Positions 32,804 through 33,016 of a DNA stretch of 33,016 nucleotides are shown one piece after another. The position numbers were made by a program, and so were the translations under genes. This DNA is from an uncultured Clostridium sp. (GTDB lineage: Bacteria > Bacillota > Clostridia > TANB77 > CAG-508). A model generated the notes under the pieces. It was not told the origin of the DNA. It searched no databases and was given only the letters and a program-made list of their open reading frames with translations. The DNA is taken from NCBI GenBank assembly GCA_900553405.1, contig USDF01000016.1, positions 1 to 33,016 of the forward strand, given 5' to 3'. Position 1 is the stretch's first letter. The number at the start of each line of letters is the position of its first letter.

Positions 32804-32836
32804 TATTAGAGTATATTACATATTAAAAAAGTTGCA
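32804..32836 (-). promoter_or_regulatory. Candidate ECF-type promoter of module 3
   Basis: The minus strand reads TGCAACT (from 32836), with 19 bases between TGCAAC and CTCTAATA (32811-32804). The same spacing and hexamers precede module 2. Confidence 0.5.
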
Positions 32837-32910
32837 TATATTTAAAATTTATATATATTTTTTCTAACATGAAGAAATTTCTCTTTTTCTAAGTAACTTT
32901 GGTACCATAT

Positions 32911-32943
32911 AAGTATAGAAAATATTTATTGTTTTCTATACTT
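32911..32943. terminator. Terminator-type hairpin
   Basis: 12-bp perfect stem (AAGTATAGAAAA / TTTTCTATACTT) with a T-run on the plus strand. No plus-strand gene precedes it in the window, so its role is unclear. Confidence 0.5.
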
Positions 32944-32962
32944 TTTTCTTTTCCTACTATAT

Positions 32963-32984
32963 AAAAAAGCGGAATAAATTCCGC
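32963..32984 (-). terminator. Terminator of a gene beyond the window
   Basis: 7-bp stem GCGGAAT / ATTCCGC followed by TTTTTT on the minus strand; it should end transcription arriving from the right. Confidence 0.8.
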
Positions 32985-32988
32985 CCTC

Positions 32989-33016
32989 AAAGAGCCTGAT
33001 TAAGTTTAGGCTCTTT
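32989..33016. repeat. Inverted repeat at the window end
   Basis: 9-base perfect arms AAAGAGCCT and AGGCTCTTT around a 10-base spacer, right beside the terminator at 32963-32984. It may be part of a compound terminator. Confidence 0.5.

Noticed and set aside
203..32826. Many plus-strand ORFs of 60-211 codons opposite minus-strand genes
   Set aside because: They lack SD sites and family features and mirror the AT-rich, Lys/Glu-rich coding strands; the longest (18470-19105) is the complement of the surface protein's Lys/Asp/Glu linker region.

Overview
The window is AT-rich DNA, with codon use and Shine-Dalgarno (SD) sites (AGGAGG) typical of Firmicutes. A cwlJ-gerQ spore-germination pair, a FabI/FabK/AccABCD fatty-acid operon, a NPKTG sortase-type surface protein and ECF sigma/anti-sigma pairs point to a spore-forming member of the Clostridia, probably an uncultivated gut-type lineage (inference). 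No rRNA, tRNA, CRISPR array or complete mobile element was seen. Nearly all genes lie on the minus strand.

Layout. 1-1150: the start of a secreted or membrane protein cut by the window edge, and a membrane-anchored alpha/beta hydrolase. 1195-1535: a decayed DUF4143-type ATPase. 1711-13735: a 14-gene fatty-acid synthesis operon read right to left: acyl-CoA ligase, birA, fabD, fabG, fabF, accB, fabZ, accC, accD, accA, fabI, a second SDR, acpP and a FabK/nitronate-monooxygenase-like flavoprotein. No fabH is present. 13736-15611: a regulatory gap with two inverted repeats, a Xer-type recombinase on the plus strand, and a YneA-like LysM protein behind three LexA-like boxes. 15618-23385: two acetate kinase paralogues, an ankyrin protein, a wall-anchored protein with ubiquitin-like domains, an HD hydrolase and pta. 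23508-24294: gerQ and cwlJ. 24407-26112: two DUF4362-like membrane proteins. 26318-27036: a ToxIN/AbiQ type III toxin-antitoxin locus. 27240-27743: a small membrane protein. 27908-32836: three consecutive ECF sigma factor/anti-sigma modules.

The most striking signal is in the fatty-acid operon. accD and fabD are each split by one extra base, and both splits fall at the same kind of place. An in-frame CGG codon follows a U-ending codon and is followed by A, so that skipping one base reads GGA (Gly), the residue the protein family has there. By eye I find only four in-frame CGG codons in the window, and two of them are these sites. Everything downstream stays open and conserved, and the shifted fabD stop overlaps the SD-supported fabG start. 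This fits +1 frameshifting at a poorly decoded CGG codon, in the two genes that make malonyl-CoA and load malonyl onto ACP. Sequencing error or mutation remains possible.

Other items worth following are: a surface protein with one clear and one degenerate ubiquitin-like domain behind a possible ADP-ribosyltransferase-like N-terminus; a divergent acetate kinase with altered acetate-pocket positions; a compact three-repeat ToxI locus; and a shared promoter motif in front of two of the ECF sigma genes.
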